A DNA stretch of 64,000 nt from Halopiger goleimassiliensis (GTDB taxonomy: Archaea > Halobacteriota > Halobacteria > Halobacteriales > Natrialbaceae): NCBI RefSeq assembly GCF_000455345.1, contig NZ_HG315690.1, forward strand, positions 1,997,360-2,061,359, read 5' to 3'. Positions 8,563-18,054 of this stretch are shown in pieces. The translations under genes were made by a program, and so were the position numbers. Positions within the stretch are counted from its first letter, which is position 1, and each line of letters begins with the position of its first letter. The notes under the pieces are model-generated. The model worked only from the letters and a program-made list of their open reading frames with translations. It was not told the origin of the DNA and ran no database searches.

Positions 8563-10227
8563 TCACTTGCCGAGTTCCTCGAGCGACAGCGTGTAGGTGC
8601 CGCTGCCGCTGTAGCGATCGACGAGGATGCCGAGTTCCTCGTCGCCGGAGAGTTCGACCTCGATCTCCTCGTCGCCGCTGGGGGTCGTCGAACCCTCGTC
8701 GTAGTCGGAAGTGGTCGGTTGGCGACCGTCGAGCGTCAGGTACAGGTCGAAGTCCGCGCCGGACGGTCCGTCGAGAGTAACCGTCGCGTGGCACGGATCG
8801 GCCGTCTGGAGCGAGTAGGAGTAGGTGTCGCTCGGGTTGCCCCACCAGCCGCCGCTGAGTTCACCCTGGGCGCTTGCGGTGTTGACTTCGTCGCCACAGT
8901 CGCCCGGTTCCGGATCCGGGTCCGGGTCGGGATCGGGCTCCGTCCCGGGATCGGTGTGAACCGCGTTGTTGGCGTCGACGCGGCCGTACCCCTGTTCTTC
9001 GGGGGCGAGACCCACGTCGACGGCGGTCTGTTGCAGGTGTTCCCGGAGTTCGTCGTTCGAGAGGTTCGGCCACGCCGACAGGGCGAGGCCGGCGACCCCC
9101 GCGACGACCGGCGAGGCCATCGACGTCCCGGAGTAGGAGGCGTAATCGTTCCAGGTGACCGACGACAGGACGTTGCCACCGGGGGCTGCCAACTCGATCT
9201 CCGGACCGACGTTCGAGAAGTTCGACAGCGTCTCGCCCTCGTCGAGCGAGGAGACGGCAACGACCGTGTCGTAGGCGGCCGGATACGAGACGGGGTTTCC
9301 GTACCCGTTTCCGGCTGCGGCCACGATCAGCGAACCCTGCGAATAGGCGTACTCGCAGGCCTCCGCCATGAGGTTCGTGGAGCCGCCGCCACCGAGCGAC
9401 AGGTTGATGATGTCGGCACCCTGGTCGGCCGACCACTGGATCGCGTCGGCGATGTCCGTCAGCGATCCGCCGCCGCTGGTGTCCAGCGCTCGTGCCGACA
9501 GCAGCGAACAGTTCGAGATGCCGGCGTGGCCCTCGCCGTTGTCCGTGGCACCGGCCGCGATACCGCCGACGTGGGTCCCGTGGTCCTCGTTGCCGCTTTC
9601 AGGATAGGGATCGCTATCCCGGTCGGCGAAGTCGTACCCGGAGTTGGAGACGCTGCCGTCCATGTTCTCCGCGAGGTCCGGGTGGTCGTACTGGATCCCC
9701 TGGTCGACGATCGAAATCGTGACGTCCGAGTCGCCCAGCGTTTTCTCCCAAGCGCCCTCACAGTTGACCTGCTGGGGCGCGTACTGACTGCTGTAGTAGG
9801 GATCGTTCGGCGTGTACTCCGGTTCGACGTCGCTGGTCGAAGCGTCGTCGTCGGATTCCAGCGACTCCATCTCGAGGGCCTCGAAGGTGACGTTCTCCTC
9901 GGCGTATTCGACGCCGTCCGCGTCGAGGACCTGCCGTTTGAAGTTCTCCTTGGCTTCGGCCGCCGCAGCCTCGGGGAACTCTACCGCCGCGTAGCCGAGC
10001 GTATCGTTGGTGTGTACGATCTCCGCGTTGCTCGGAATGTTCGATTCGACTGCAGCTTCCGCACTCGCGACCGACGCACCGACGCCGACGACGATCTCGT
10101 TCTTTTTCGGCCCTGGTTCCCGTCCGGGCGTGCCGGAGGCAACGCCACTGAGTCCGAAGACGGCACCGAGGGCACCGGTTGCTTTCAGGACTGAACGTCT
10201 GTTCATACCGGACCTGTCTTCTGACAT
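8563..10227 (-). CDS. Secreted halolysin-like S8 serine protease (Tat substrate)
   Basis: The 554-residue protein is a subtilisin-family protease exported folded by the Tat pathway: [21 protein letters not shown] near the N-terminus contains the twin arginines (residues 10-11). An inhibitor-I9-like propeptide (about 45-115) precedes the catalytic domain with Asp175 ([12 protein letters not shown]), His216 (EDHGTHVGG), oxyanion Asn307 and Ser369 (GTSMASP). A DPDPDP linker near 430-440 leads to a C-terminal prepeptidase-like beta domain (about 450-554). The gene is monocistronic and preceded by an AT-rich region. Substrates are presumably extracellular proteins. Confidence 0.95.
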   Translation of the reverse strand: MSEDRSGMNRRSVLKATGALGAVFGLSGVASGTPGREPGPKKNEIVVGVGASVASAEAAVESNIPSNAEIVHTNDTLGYAAVEFPEAAAAEAKENFKRQVLDADGVEYAEENVTFEALEMESLESDDDASTSDVEPEYTPNDPYYSSQYAPQQVNCEGAWEKTLGDSDVTISIVDQGIQYDHPDLAENMDGSVSNSGYDFADRDSDPYPESGNEDHGTHVGGIAAGATDNGEGHAGISNCSLLSARALDTSGGGSLTDIADAIQWSADQGADIINLSLGGGGSTNLMAEACEYAYSQGSLIVAAAGNGYGNPVSYPAAYDTVVAVSSLDEGETLSNFSNVGPEIELAAPGGNVLSSVTWNDYASYSGTSMASPVVAGVAGLALSAWPNLSNDELREHLQQTAVDVGLAPEEQGYGRVDANNAVHTDPGTEPDPDPDPDPEPGDCGDEVNTASAQGELSGGWWGNPSDTYSYSLQTADPCHATVTLDGPSGADFDLYLTLDGRQPTTSDYDEGSTTPSGDEEIEVELSGDEELGILVDRYSGSGTYTLSLEELGK

Positions 10228-10672
10228 AGTCCGGGATGAAGCATCACATGCAGGAATTAAATAATTTCCAAACGGGGAGAAAAATAATAATTCGTTGAAA
10301 GAAGGTCCGAAATCAACAGGGGTGTCCCACGGACCGTACCCGACATATTATTCATGGTATTGAGGGAATGACGCAGTAAATAAACTGATGGGACGTTTTC
10401 TTCTTTCTGTCCGTCGGAAAAAGTACCAATATTGTAAACAATTACCGCTATTCACGCATCGTACGTTCAAATTTCCACCAGAGATTTGCAACAGTAATTC
10501 GGATGAATGACACGATCTGGATCGGGACTGGAATCGGCGCTCGGTCGACAGTTCGATCGGGGACTCACGACTGGCTGGCTGCTGCTCGCGTCGAGTCGTC
10601 GTTCGAACGAGGAGCCCAGGCCGAAAACACTCCCAATCCCGCTATCGAGGCCGGATCGGTCCTACGCGCGCG
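10228..10672. other. Intergenic AT-rich region without a recognisable gene
   Basis: This 445-base gap separates the halolysin and ilvE, both on the minus strand. The part from about 10240 to 10500 is clearly richer in A and T than the surrounding GC-rich DNA. I see no convincing coding frame: the plus-strand frames that begin at 10503 and 10507 overlap the end of ilvE and have no family likeness. It probably holds the halolysin control region and the relic of older sequence. Confidence 0.5.
10255..10264 (-). promoter_or_regulatory. Putative TATA box for the halolysin gene
   Basis: AATTAAATAA on the plus strand (TTATTTAATT on the coding strand) is centred about 32 bases upstream of the start codon at 10227. 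It lies within a near-palindromic AT-rich string. Confidence 0.45.
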
Positions 10673-11605
10673 TTATTCGACGTACTCGAACCACTCGTCG
10701 TACTCGTCGGTCTGCCGCTCGACGACGTCGAAGAATCGCGACTGGATGTCCTCCGTGATGGGACCGCGGGAGCCGTCGCCGATGACGACGTTGTCGACCT
10801 TGCGGATGGGCGTGACTTCGGCCGCCGACCCGGTGAAGAACAGTTCGTCGGCGGTGTTGAGTTCGCCCCGCGAGATCGAGACGTTATCGTGGACCGTGTA
10901 GCCCAGGTCCTCCGCGAGTTCGATCACGGTATCGCGGGTGATCCCGTCGAGGATCGACTCCGAGAGCCCGGGCGTGTAGAGTTCGCCGTCGCGGACGAGA
11001 AAGAGGTTCTCGCCGGGGCCTTCCGCGACGTTGCCCTCCTTGTTGAGGACGATCGCTTCGGCGTAGCCGTTCCGGCGGGCCTCCTCGCCGGCGAGGAGGC
11101 TGTTGACGTACAGCCCCGTCGTCTTCGCGTTCGTGGGAATCTGGCTCGAGGCGTGTTTTCGCCACGAGGAGATCATCACGTCGATCCCGTTCTCGAGGGC
11201 GTCTTCACCGAGGTAGGCACCCCACGGCCAGGCGGCGATGGCGACGCGGGTCGGACAGTCCTTCGGGCTGACGCCGAGGGAGTTGTAGCCGTAGTAGGCG
11301 ATCGGTCGGATGTAACAGGAGGAAAGCTCCTGGCGTCGAATGAGTTCCTTCGTTGCCTCGGTCAGTTCCGCTTTTGAGAAGTCGATCTCCATGTCGTAGG
11401 GTTTGGCGGACTGGAACAGCCGTTCCAGGTGTTCCTCCCAGCGGAAGATGGCGGGGCCTTCCTCGGTGTCGTAACACCGGGCTCCCTCGAAGACGCCGCT
11501 CCCGTAGTGGAGTCCGTGCGTGAGGACGTGGATCTGTGCGTCGTCCCAGTCGACGAACTCCCCGTCCATCCAGATCGTGTCGACGTCCATCTCGTCGAAT
11601 CCCAT
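10673..11605 (-). CDS. ilvE: Branched-chain amino acid aminotransferase
   Basis: IlvE is a PLP enzyme that transfers amino groups between glutamate and the keto acids of valine, leucine and isoleucine. The 310-residue protein matches class IV aminotransferases: HGLHYGSGVFEGARCY at the N-terminus, the PLP lysine at Lys161 in NAKTTGLYVNS, AIVLNKEGNVAEGPGENLFLV, and LFFTGSAAEVTPI. I chose the ATG at 11605 (MGFDEMDVD); a longer frame begins at 11872 but its extra 89 residues are basic and unlike the family. The gene stands alone on its strand. Confidence 0.95.
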   Translation of the reverse strand: MGFDEMDVDTIWMDGEFVDWDDAQIHVLTHGLHYGSGVFEGARCYDTEEGPAIFRWEEHLERLFQSAKPYDMEIDFSKAELTEATKELIRRQELSSCYIRPIAYYGYNSLGVSPKDCPTRVAIAAWPWGAYLGEDALENGIDVMISSWRKHASSQIPTNAKTTGLYVNSLLAGEEARRNGYAEAIVLNKEGNVAEGPGENLFLVRDGELYTPGLSESILDGITRDTVIELAEDLGYTVHDNVSISRGELNTADELFFTGSAAEVTPIRKVDNVVIGDGSRGPITEDIQSRFFDVVERQTDEYDEWFEYVE

Positions 11606-11729
11606 GATCGTAGGTGTTGAAAGCCACCGTACTAAGTGTTCGCGATTTTCGAGGCCGAAGGGACGTCGCGATTCGAGCCGACGTGGTGAGCCACCGCTCG
11701 AGGGGCGGGCGACGAGTGACCGACGACGG

Positions 11730-13889
11730 CTACGCCGACTCGCGGTCGCCAAGCCGGACCGTTTCGACGACGACGGCGACGGAGCCGACGATAGCGACCG
11801 CGATCGCGCCGAACTGCAGAACTGCGGCGAACGGCGAGCTCGGTTCGGCTCGGGACGGGCCGGCCTCTGCATCGTCGTGATCGTGGTCGACGTGCCCGTC
11901 TCCCGTACCCGCGGTCTCGGTTCCGCTTTCGCCCCCGCCCGTATCCTCGTCCGCCGGCGCGTTCGAGAGCCGGAACTCGTCGTCGATGAACGTCTCCCCG
12001 GTCCAGACGTTCAGCCGAACGGTCCACTCGCCGGACTCCGGCAAGATGAGCACGACACCGTAGCGACCCGGTTCCTCGAGCGGTTCGAGAACGGGGCCGA
12101 TGGTGGTGTCGCTCTCCCCGTGTTCGGCGAGCAGTCGTTCCTCGGTCTCGAGTTCGATCGGCTCGCCGTCGGCTGACAGCGCGAGTTCGACGACGATCGG
12201 GGTTCCCTCGGCGGTCTCGAGGACGGGTGGGGCTCGATCCGCGTCTCCGCCACCGCGGCTCTCGCTTCCGTTTCCGTTCGCGTTTTCGCCGGCCGACCGG
12301 TCGGCCGGCAACACGGTGAGGGTCCCCTCGTGATCCCCCTCGAGGCCCAGGTCGATCTCGACCGAGTCGTGATCCGGCCCGTCCCCGGCCGTCGTGACGG
12401 CGACGACGCCCGGCACGGCAGCGGTGAGCGCGCCCGATAGCAGGAGGACGAGGAGGACGACGGCGATCTCGAGCCGAACGGCTCGGACGATCGACGCGAT
12501 CGAATCGTCGCGGCCGCCGTCGCTCCGCACGCTCTCGCGCTCGTCGCGGTCCTGCCGGCCGCCGGGACGTACTCCACCGTCGTCGATCGCGGAATCGATC
12601 CGGCGGAGGAGGACGAACCGTGAGGCGGTTCCGAGCACGAGCGCGACCGCGACGAGGAGGAGTTTCGCGCCGAGGAGCGTCCCGTGGACCGTTCCGACGA
12701 ACGCCTCGAGATCGGGGACGAGCCAGGCCGTCAGTCCCAGGCCGGTCGACGCGAGAAGCGTCACGCCGGCGATCGCCAGGACCGAGAACCGCCGGACGGC
12801 GGCAGCCGCGACTCGGCGGCGGTCGGGATCGCTCGAGTCCAGGTGGCGGAGCAATTTCGGAAGCACGAGGCCCAGCATCGCCAGGCCGCCGATCCAGACG
12901 GCGACGCCGAGTAGGTGTCCGAGCGTGACGACCGTTCCCGCGAGGAGGCCGACCTGACTCGCGGCGTGGCTCGTCGCGCCGATTCCGACGGCGAGACACA
13001 GTCCGCCTAGCGCGCTGACGGCCCCACCGAGTCGGACGCCGAGTCCGGGGCCGGAACTGGTGGGCCGATCCGCACCGTACCGGCGCGCGGCGACGGCGGC
13101 GACGACCAGCGCCGCCGCGACGGCGACCTGCGCCGCCAGGATTCCGCCCGTCCGACTCGAGCCCACCGTACCCGCGGCCTCGAGCGACCGACCGGTTCCG
13201 AGAACGGCTTCGAGGTACAGCGCGCCCGTCCCGACGAGGGCTGCGATAGCCGCACCGGCCAGGAGACGGCGTACGGCGACCTCGGGGACCGCACTCGAGC
13301 ATCCGAACCGAGCCGCGACGGGGCGGACGACCCCGATCGTGGCCGTCGGAATCCCGATCAGCGCGATCACTGCAGCGTAGAGCACCCCCTTCGGGAGAAT
13401 CTGCGCGTACTCGAGCCCGTCGTCGCCCGTTCCGCCGTCACTCTCGTAGGCCGCCCGGAGCGCAGCGGGATCGGACGGCTCGTCGCCGACGGTGAAGAAC
13501 CACGTCCCCTGGACGACGTGGGTATCGGTCGAGCGAACCTCCCACTCGACCACGTAGATTCCATCGCCGCCGTCCGCGACGTCGACGAAGACGTCCCTCG
13601 AGACCTCGCCCTCCTTGTAGGCATCTTGCGTGACGTCCTCTCCGTCCGGGCCGGTCACCGTCACGTCGATGATCTCGTCGACCCCGTCGCCGGTGTAGGT
13701 CATCGTCATCGTCTCCGGGACCTCCTCGACGTGCCCGCCCTGCGCCGGATCGGTCTCGCTGAGAACGGCGTGGGCGCTCGCGACGGGGACGAGCGTCGCC
13801 GTTGCCACGAGGACGCCGAAGACGAGGACGATCGCTACTCCGGGGGCTGACGTCGACCGGCCGCGATCGCAGGTGGTGAGTTTGGCCAC
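11730..13889 (-). CDS. CopC-CopD fusion, probable copper handling membrane protein
   Basis: The 719-residue protein joins a periplasmic-type CopC copper-binding domain (about 40-130) to a multi-helix CopD membrane domain (about 165-480) and a C-terminal extracytoplasmic domain (about 520-660) with a final TM helix. Signal cleavage after VASA would expose His40 as the mature N-terminal residue, and the DTHVVQG motif supplies the Asp and second His, the three ligands of the CopC Cu(II) site. In other organisms CopCD imports or buffers copper. It follows a propeller lipoprotein by 22 bases, so the two probably form an operon. Confidence 0.88.
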   Translation of the reverse strand: MAKLTTCDRGRSTSAPGVAIVLVFGVLVATATLVPVASAHAVLSETDPAQGGHVEEVPETMTMTYTGDGVDEIIDVTVTGPDGEDVTQDAYKEGEVSRDVFVDVADGGDGIYVVEWEVRSTDTHVVQGTWFFTVGDEPSDPAALRAAYESDGGTGDDGLEYAQILPKGVLYAAVIALIGIPTATIGVVRPVAARFGCSSAVPEVAVRRLLAGAAIAALVGTGALYLEAVLGTGRSLEAAGTVGSSRTGGILAAQVAVAAALVVAAVAARRYGADRPTSSGPGLGVRLGGAVSALGGLCLAVGIGATSHAASQVGLLAGTVVTLGHLLGVAVWIGGLAMLGLVLPKLLRHLDSSDPDRRRVAAAAVRRFSVLAIAGVTLLASTGLGLTAWLVPDLEAFVGTVHGTLLGAKLLLVAVALVLGTASRFVLLRRIDSAIDDGGVRPGGRQDRDERESVRSDGGRDDSIASIVRAVRLEIAVVLLVLLLSGALTAAVPGVVAVTTAGDGPDHDSVEIDLGLEGDHEGTLTVLPADRSAGENANGNGSESRGGGDADRAPPVLETAEGTPIVVELALSADGEPIELETEERLLAEHGESDTTIGPVLEPLEEPGRYGVVLILPESGEWTVRLNVWTGETFIDDEFRLSNAPADEDTGGGESGTETAGTGDGHVDHDHDDAEAGPSRAEPSSPFAAVLQFGAIAVAIVGSVAVVVETVRLGDRESA

Positions 13890-13911
13890 GGTCTTCGTTC
13901 CCCGTCAGGGC

Positions 13912-15195
13912 TCAGTACCAGGCACCCGATCCGTCCCCGACGTACGCGAGCGTGTCGACGCCCTCGCTAACCTCGACCTCGTGGCGGAGTTCGCGCGCCC
14001 CCACGTCGATGATCGGCACGGTCCCGTCAGCGCCGGACGTCGTGAAGTAGTTGCCGTCGGCGAGCGTCCCGGATCGGTGGAGGTGCTCCCCGTCCCGTGA
14101 GATCGAGCCCGCAGCGACGTGGGCGACGATTTCCAGGTCGTCGACGTTCACCACGGAGACTTCGCTCGAGGTCGTGTTCGCGACGATCGCGTACAGGGTG
14201 CCGTCCTCCTCGAAGTAATCGACGTCGTCCGGGCCGCGGCCCTCGAGGTCGAGGGTCCCGAGAATCTCGCTGTCCTCGTCGGTCGCGTCGATGAAGTGAA
14301 CCTGATCGCCCTCCCAGACCGCGAGCCGCTCCAGGTTCGGTCCGATCGAGAGGCCACCGTTGATATCGAGGCGGTCGACGACCTCGTCGGTCGCAGGATC
14401 GACGACCGGCATGTCGTCGCCGCCCGAGCGCTCGACGTAGACGAGGCCGTTCTCGGGCGCGTACATCGCGTAGTGGGTGCCACCCTCGTCGCCGACCGCC
14501 TCGATCGAGTCGGGACGCTCGTGGGCCTCGAGGTCGATGACGTGGAGCGCGGAATCGTCCGTATTCGTCGCGTACGCCGTCGGATAGATCTCATCGTGGT
14601 GGATCAGCTTCCCGTGGCCGCTGACGTCGAACCCGGACTGGACGACGTGTTCGACCTCGTGGGAGTCGACGCCGATCACGTAGAACCGACCCTCGGCGTC
14701 CGCGTGGACCCAGATCTCGTCGTCGACGGGGTGGAACGCGTGGGTCGCGCCGGGTCCGACGTCGACCCAGTCGACGAACGCGCGGGCGTCGGTATCGACG
14801 ACGCCGACGCGGTTGTTCCCCGACTCGACGGCGAACAGTTTGCGCTCGTCGTGCGTGAGTCGCGCGTCGCCCCAGTCGGCGTCGGATAGCTCCGCGTCGA
14901 GATCCGTGACGATCTCGCCGGCTTCGGGATCGATCAGAACCGCCCGATCGGGGGCGAACGCGTACAACAGTCCCTCGCTTCCCTCGCCGGTCGAGTCGTC
15001 GCCAGAATCGTCGTCGCTCGAGGGGTCCGTATCGGTTTCGTTGCCCTCGGACTCGTCACCTCCGTTACTGCCGGTTGTAGCGGGTTCTGAGTCGGTCTCG
15101 TCCTCCTCGTTGTCATCCATACAGCCCGCGAGTCCGATCGCGAGGCTGCCGGTCGCGGCCTGTACAAACCGCCGTCGATTGACGGGTCGATCCAT
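13912..15195 (-). CDS. Tat-exported lipoprotein with beta-propeller domain, possibly metal binding
   Basis: The 427-residue protein starts MDRPVNRRRFVQAATG and continues to LAIGLAGC, a twin-arginine lipoprotein signal with the lipid-bearing cysteine. An acidic Ser/Asp-rich linker (about residues 25-75) leads to a seven-bladed YVTN-like propeller. His-rich loops (GATHAFHP, HGKLIHH, GGTHYAMY, GEHLHRSG) face similar positions in the blades and could bind a metal. It sits 22 bases upstream of the CopCD gene, so a role in copper binding outside the cell is a reasonable inference. I chose the ATG at 15195 because it places the RR motif correctly. Confidence 0.75.
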   Translation of the reverse strand: MDRPVNRRRFVQAATGSLAIGLAGCMDDNEEDETDSEPATTGSNGGDESEGNETDTDPSSDDDSGDDSTGEGSEGLLYAFAPDRAVLIDPEAGEIVTDLDAELSDADWGDARLTHDERKLFAVESGNNRVGVVDTDARAFVDWVDVGPGATHAFHPVDDEIWVHADAEGRFYVIGVDSHEVEHVVQSGFDVSGHGKLIHHDEIYPTAYATNTDDSALHVIDLEAHERPDSIEAVGDEGGTHYAMYAPENGLVYVERSGGDDMPVVDPATDEVVDRLDINGGLSIGPNLERLAVWEGDQVHFIDATDEDSEILGTLDLEGRGPDDVDYFEEDGTLYAIVANTTSSEVSVVNVDDLEIVAHVAAGSISRDGEHLHRSGTLADGNYFTTSGADGTVPIIDVGARELRHEVEVSEGVDTLAYVGDGSGAWY

Positions 15196-15330
15196 ACGTC
15201 CCCTCCACCCCGAATTGCAGTTATTATTCTGGTCCAACGGTCGAAATTATGGTCCGTCCGTCGAATTCGGATGGCGAAACACGGCCGTACCGACCGGTGA
15301 ACGTCTCTGCCAACTGCAGCCCTATCCGCT

Positions 15331-15864
15331 TCAGACGCGCTCCGTTCCGGTTGCGTCCTCGAGCAGGCCGTCGACGAGCCGCGTGAACCGGTCGATCAGG
15401 CGATCGGGGACGGTCGGCTCCACTTCCGCGAGTAATTCGGCCGTTCGTTCGGGCGCAGCGAGTTCGAGCGTGACCCGGTTCCGATCGTCGTACTGTTTCT
15501 CGACGATCCCGCGTTCGACGAGTCGATCGAGGTGATACTCGAGTGTACTCCGGGCGATCTCGAGAGCGTCGGCGACCTCGCTCGGAACGGCGGACTCGTT
15601 GGCGATCAGGTGCATGACGATCTCGCGGGTCGTTTCGCGCCGGAACAGGGCCAGTGCGGCGCGTTCCCACTCGTCGTACGCCGGCGGATAGTAGTGCGTC
15701 CGGCCGTAGAACTCCTCGCGAACGAGTGCGCCCTCGTCGAGCAACCGGCGGACGTGATACTGGATCTGTCCCGGCGCGAACTCCGATTCGCGGACGAGTT
15801 CGTTGAAGTGGATTCCGGCGTTCGACTGGACGTGGGCTCGGATCGTACGTCGGGTATCGGTCAT
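15331..15864 (-). CDS. Double winged-helix transcriptional regulator
   Basis: The 177-residue protein contains two tandem winged-helix modules: residues about 1-60 (IRAHVQSNAGIHFNELVRESEFAPGQIQYHVRRLLDEGALV) and about 75-135 (TREIVMHLIANESAVPSEVADALEIARSTLEYHLDRLVERGIVEK). No metal-binding cysteine cluster is visible. It lies upstream of the lipoprotein and CopCD genes on the same strand and next to a small membrane protein on the other strand, and may control either. The ligand is unknown. Confidence 0.85.
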   Translation of the reverse strand: MTDTRRTIRAHVQSNAGIHFNELVRESEFAPGQIQYHVRRLLDEGALVREEFYGRTHYYPPAYDEWERAALALFRRETTREIVMHLIANESAVPSEVADALEIARSTLEYHLDRLVERGIVEKQYDDRNRVTLELAAPERTAELLAEVEPTVPDRLIDRFTRLVDGLLEDATGTERV

Positions 15865-15970
15865 AGCAGTGATCGCGGCTCCGGTCGGTACCCGCGGCTA
15901 GCGATGCCGTACTGATAACGGGTTCCGTCGGTTCCCGACAACTGAGAACCGGTCATACGACGGGTCATGG

Positions 15971-16012
15971 TGTCAGTATCGAACTACGTCATCATGTCGG
16001 TATCGAACTACG
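15971..16012. repeat. Two 18-bp near-identical direct repeats in an intergenic region
   Basis: Copies at 15971-15988 and 15995-16012 share TGTCRGTATCGAACTACG with one difference and are 24 bases apart start to start. They lie between the divergent regulator at 15331-15864 and the membrane protein at 16140, and are followed by a 6-bp hairpin (16017-16022 with 16031-16036). They may be binding sites for the adjacent regulator. Confidence 0.55.
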
Positions 16013-16139
16013 GAAACCGCGCTGATTGTGGCGCGGCCTGCAACTGCACGCTGCGGGAGCTCACCTCGCTCCGGGGGCGAACGCCGGGTATCCGACCGAA
16101 GCACATACGTGACTCTCCCTCCGAGGTAGGATAGCGGCG

Positions 16140-16490
16140 ATGGACCACACGAATCCGTTCGACGTCGGATGGCTGGATCCGAACCTCGCGCCGGTGTTAC
16201 TCGCCATCATCGTCCTGGCGGTCGCCGGGACGACGGTCCTCTTCGGGTGTGGCGTCGTCGCCTACTTACGACGGCGATCACAGCGTTACCTGTTGATCAC
16301 GGTCGTTCTCGGTTTGCTCGTCGGCCGATCGATTACGGGACTCGGAACCGTGTTCGGGCTCGTCCCGATGACCGTCCACCACCTCGTCGAACACAGTTTC
16401 GACTTTACGATCGCCGTCCTCGTTCTCTACGCGGTCTACCGGAGCGGCTCCGATGCCGACCGAACTGGCTTCGAGTCCGAGGGCGACTGA
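16140..16490 (+). CDS. Small membrane protein (DUF7471-like)
   Basis: The 116-residue protein has three hydrophobic helices (about residues 17-42, 49-72 and 80-98) and an HH-x2-EH string in TVHHLVEHSFDF between the second and third. It looks like a haloarchaeal membrane family that I know only as a DUF, probably DUF7471. It is divergent from a double winged-helix regulator, an arrangement that often marks regulator-target pairs. The histidines would suit metal or haem binding, which is speculation. Confidence 0.65.
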   Translation: MDHTNPFDVGWLDPNLAPVLLAIIVLAVAGTTVLFGCGVVAYLRRRSQRYLLITVVLGLLVGRSITGLGTVFGLVPMTVHHLVEHSFDFTIAVLVLYAVYRSGSDADRTGFESEGD

Positions 16491-16513
16491 CGCCGAAAAC
16501 GGGGACGATCCGA

Positions 16514-17221
16514 TCAACCCAGTCGCTCGAGGACGTCACGGCCCTCGAGGTAGACGAAGTCGTGGCGGTCGGCGTAGGCCCGTGCGTCGGCCGGGGAGCG
16601 GGCCTCGCCGGTCTCGTCGTCGAGCATCTCGCAGACGACGACGGCTGGCGGGAGGTCGGCGGCCTCGGCGAGTGCGACGCCCAGTTCAGTATGGCCCTCG
16701 CGCTGTGAGAGCAGGTCCGGGGCGGCTTTCAGCAGGTGGACGTGGCCGGGGACGCGAAATTCCGACGCGAAGTCGAACGACTCGGGGGCTGCGGCGGCCT
16801 CCGCCAGCGTCCGGATGGTCAGCGATCGGTCGGTGTCGGTGATCCCCGTGTAGGTATCCCGGTGGTTGACCGTCAGCGAGAACGACGAGCGCTCGTCGTA
16901 GCCGAGTTCGTGGTCGCCCGCGGCGGGGTGGTCGACGGTCTCCGCGTAGAAGGGGAGGTCGAACGCCTCCGCGACGTCGTGGCTCAGGGCGGCACAGACC
17001 AGGCCGCCAGCGTCGTTTCGCAGCCGGGCGACCGCCTCGGGCGTCACGGCGTCCGCGTGATAGATCAGGTCGGTCTCGCCCTCGCGGTCGGCCGCGTCGT
17101 GAACGAGGACCGGCTCGCCCGCTCTCAGGGCCTCGAGCGCGCGATCGACGGCGTCTGCCGCCCGTCGCGTCGCTTCCCCGTCGTCGGCCGTCGGCTGGGT
17201 ACCGGCGTGATGGCCCGTCAT
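16514..17221 (-). CDS. ribB: 3,4-dihydroxy-2-butanone 4-phosphate synthase
   Basis: RibB converts ribulose 5-phosphate to 3,4-dihydroxy-2-butanone 4-phosphate plus formate, one branch of riboflavin synthesis. The 235-residue protein has the acidic metal-binding motif [17 protein letters not shown] and the later [32 protein letters not shown] and [10 protein letters not shown] motifs of the family. It overlaps the riboflavin kinase/regulator gene upstream by four bases (ATGA-type overlap), so the two are translationally coupled. Confidence 0.95.
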   Translation of the reverse strand: MTGHHAGTQPTADDGEATRRAADAVDRALEALRAGEPVLVHDAADREGETDLIYHADAVTPEAVARLRNDAGGLVCAALSHDVAEAFDLPFYAETVDHPAAGDHELGYDERSSFSLTVNHRDTYTGITDTDRSLTIRTLAEAAAAPESFDFASEFRVPGHVHLLKAAPDLLSQREGHTELGVALAEAADLPPAVVVCEMLDDETGEARSPADARAYADRHDFVYLEGRDVLERLG

Positions 17222-17925
17222 TCGCGATCACCCACCGTGACCGTGACGTGATCGTCGTCCTCGAGGCCGAGTTCGTCCCGAAGCTTCACCGGTGCGATCA
17301 CCTCGAGTTGGTCATCGTCGTGGTGCGTTCGTTCAGGCGCGATGGTGTGTGCGCCCTCGTAGACCGCGTCGTCGGCGGTCTCGATCGTCGCGGGATAACA
17401 GACGGCGGGGCCGTAGGTCCGCTCCTCGTCCTCCCAGCCGTCGATCGGCACCGGCTCGAGCGACGAGACGGCGCTACGGCGACGGACGCTCTCGTCGCGC
17501 AGTTCGACGTTCAGCGTCCCTGGGAACGGCTCGTAACCGAGCCGGTCCTCGAACTGGCGTTTGTAGCCCGGCAGCGAGATGTAGTGGCGTCCCTCGCCCA
17601 TCCCGCTGGTAACGACGCCCTCGAGTTCGACCTCGGCGTCGCGTTCGAAGATGCGCCGGTAGTCCTCGTACTCGGCGTGGAGGGCGCGTTCGCCCTCGTC
17701 GGTGACCGCGACCCACTGGCCGTCGCTGACCGTGTCTCGTTCGAGCAGATCCGCGCTCTCGAGCCGTTGCAGTCGGCGGGAGGCGGTCTGGTTCGACGCG
17801 TCCAGCCGGTCAGCAAGGTGCGAACAGGAGATCTTGACGTCACCCTCGAGCCCGCCCTCGAGCGCGAGCAGTTTGAGAACGGCGAGTTCGTCGTGTCCGA
17901 CGGTCGCCTGCGCAGTCTGTGACAT
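17218..17925 (-). CDS. rbkR: CTP-dependent riboflavin kinase fused to HTH regulator (RbkR)
   Basis: The 235-residue protein combines an N-terminal winged helix (about residues 8-85, with [23 protein letters not shown]) and a C-terminal archaeal riboflavin kinase domain (about 95-235, with [33 protein letters not shown]) that makes FMN using CTP. In archaea such RbkR fusions act both as kinase and as repressor of riboflavin genes. The ATG at 17925 (MSQTAQ) is preferred over a start at 17979 whose extra residues are not conserved. It is the promoter-proximal gene of rbkR-ribB and has a dyad just upstream. Confidence 0.92.
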   Translation of the reverse strand: MSQTAQATVGHDELAVLKLLALEGGLEGDVKISCSHLADRLDASNQTASRRLQRLESADLLERDTVSDGQWVAVTDEGERALHAEYEDYRRIFERDAEVELEGVVTSGMGEGRHYISLPGYKRQFEDRLGYEPFPGTLNVELRDESVRRRSAVSSLEPVPIDGWEDEERTYGPAVCYPATIETADDAVYEGAHTIAPERTHHDDDQLEVIAPVKLRDELGLEDDDHVTVTVGDRE

Positions 17926-17973
17926 ACCTAGGCGTTTCGCCGGCTCCCCCAAAAGCATACCGAATGTGAGGAG

Positions 17974-17991
17974 CATCACGCAACTGTGATG
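17974..17991. promoter_or_regulatory. Perfect dyad upstream of rbkR, candidate autoregulatory operator
   Basis: CATCAC and GTGATG (17974-17979 and 17986-17991) form a perfect 6-bp inverted repeat around a six-base spacer. A third half-site, GTGAG, lies at about 17966-17970. A TATA-like string on the minus strand at about 17951-17959 lies between this dyad and the start codon at 17925, so a bound protein would sit just upstream of the basal promoter. Confidence 0.45.
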
Positions 17992-18054
17992 GCGTTGTCG
18001 ACAGTTTATTCGTATCTCGCGGTCGGTGCGTCGGCTGAAAAACCCACCGATGGC

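Noticed and set aside
8719-10194. A 491-residue plus-strand frame antisense to the halolysin
   Set aside because: The minus-strand protein has a Tat signal and the full catalytic triad; the antisense translation is Arg/Val-rich with no domain.
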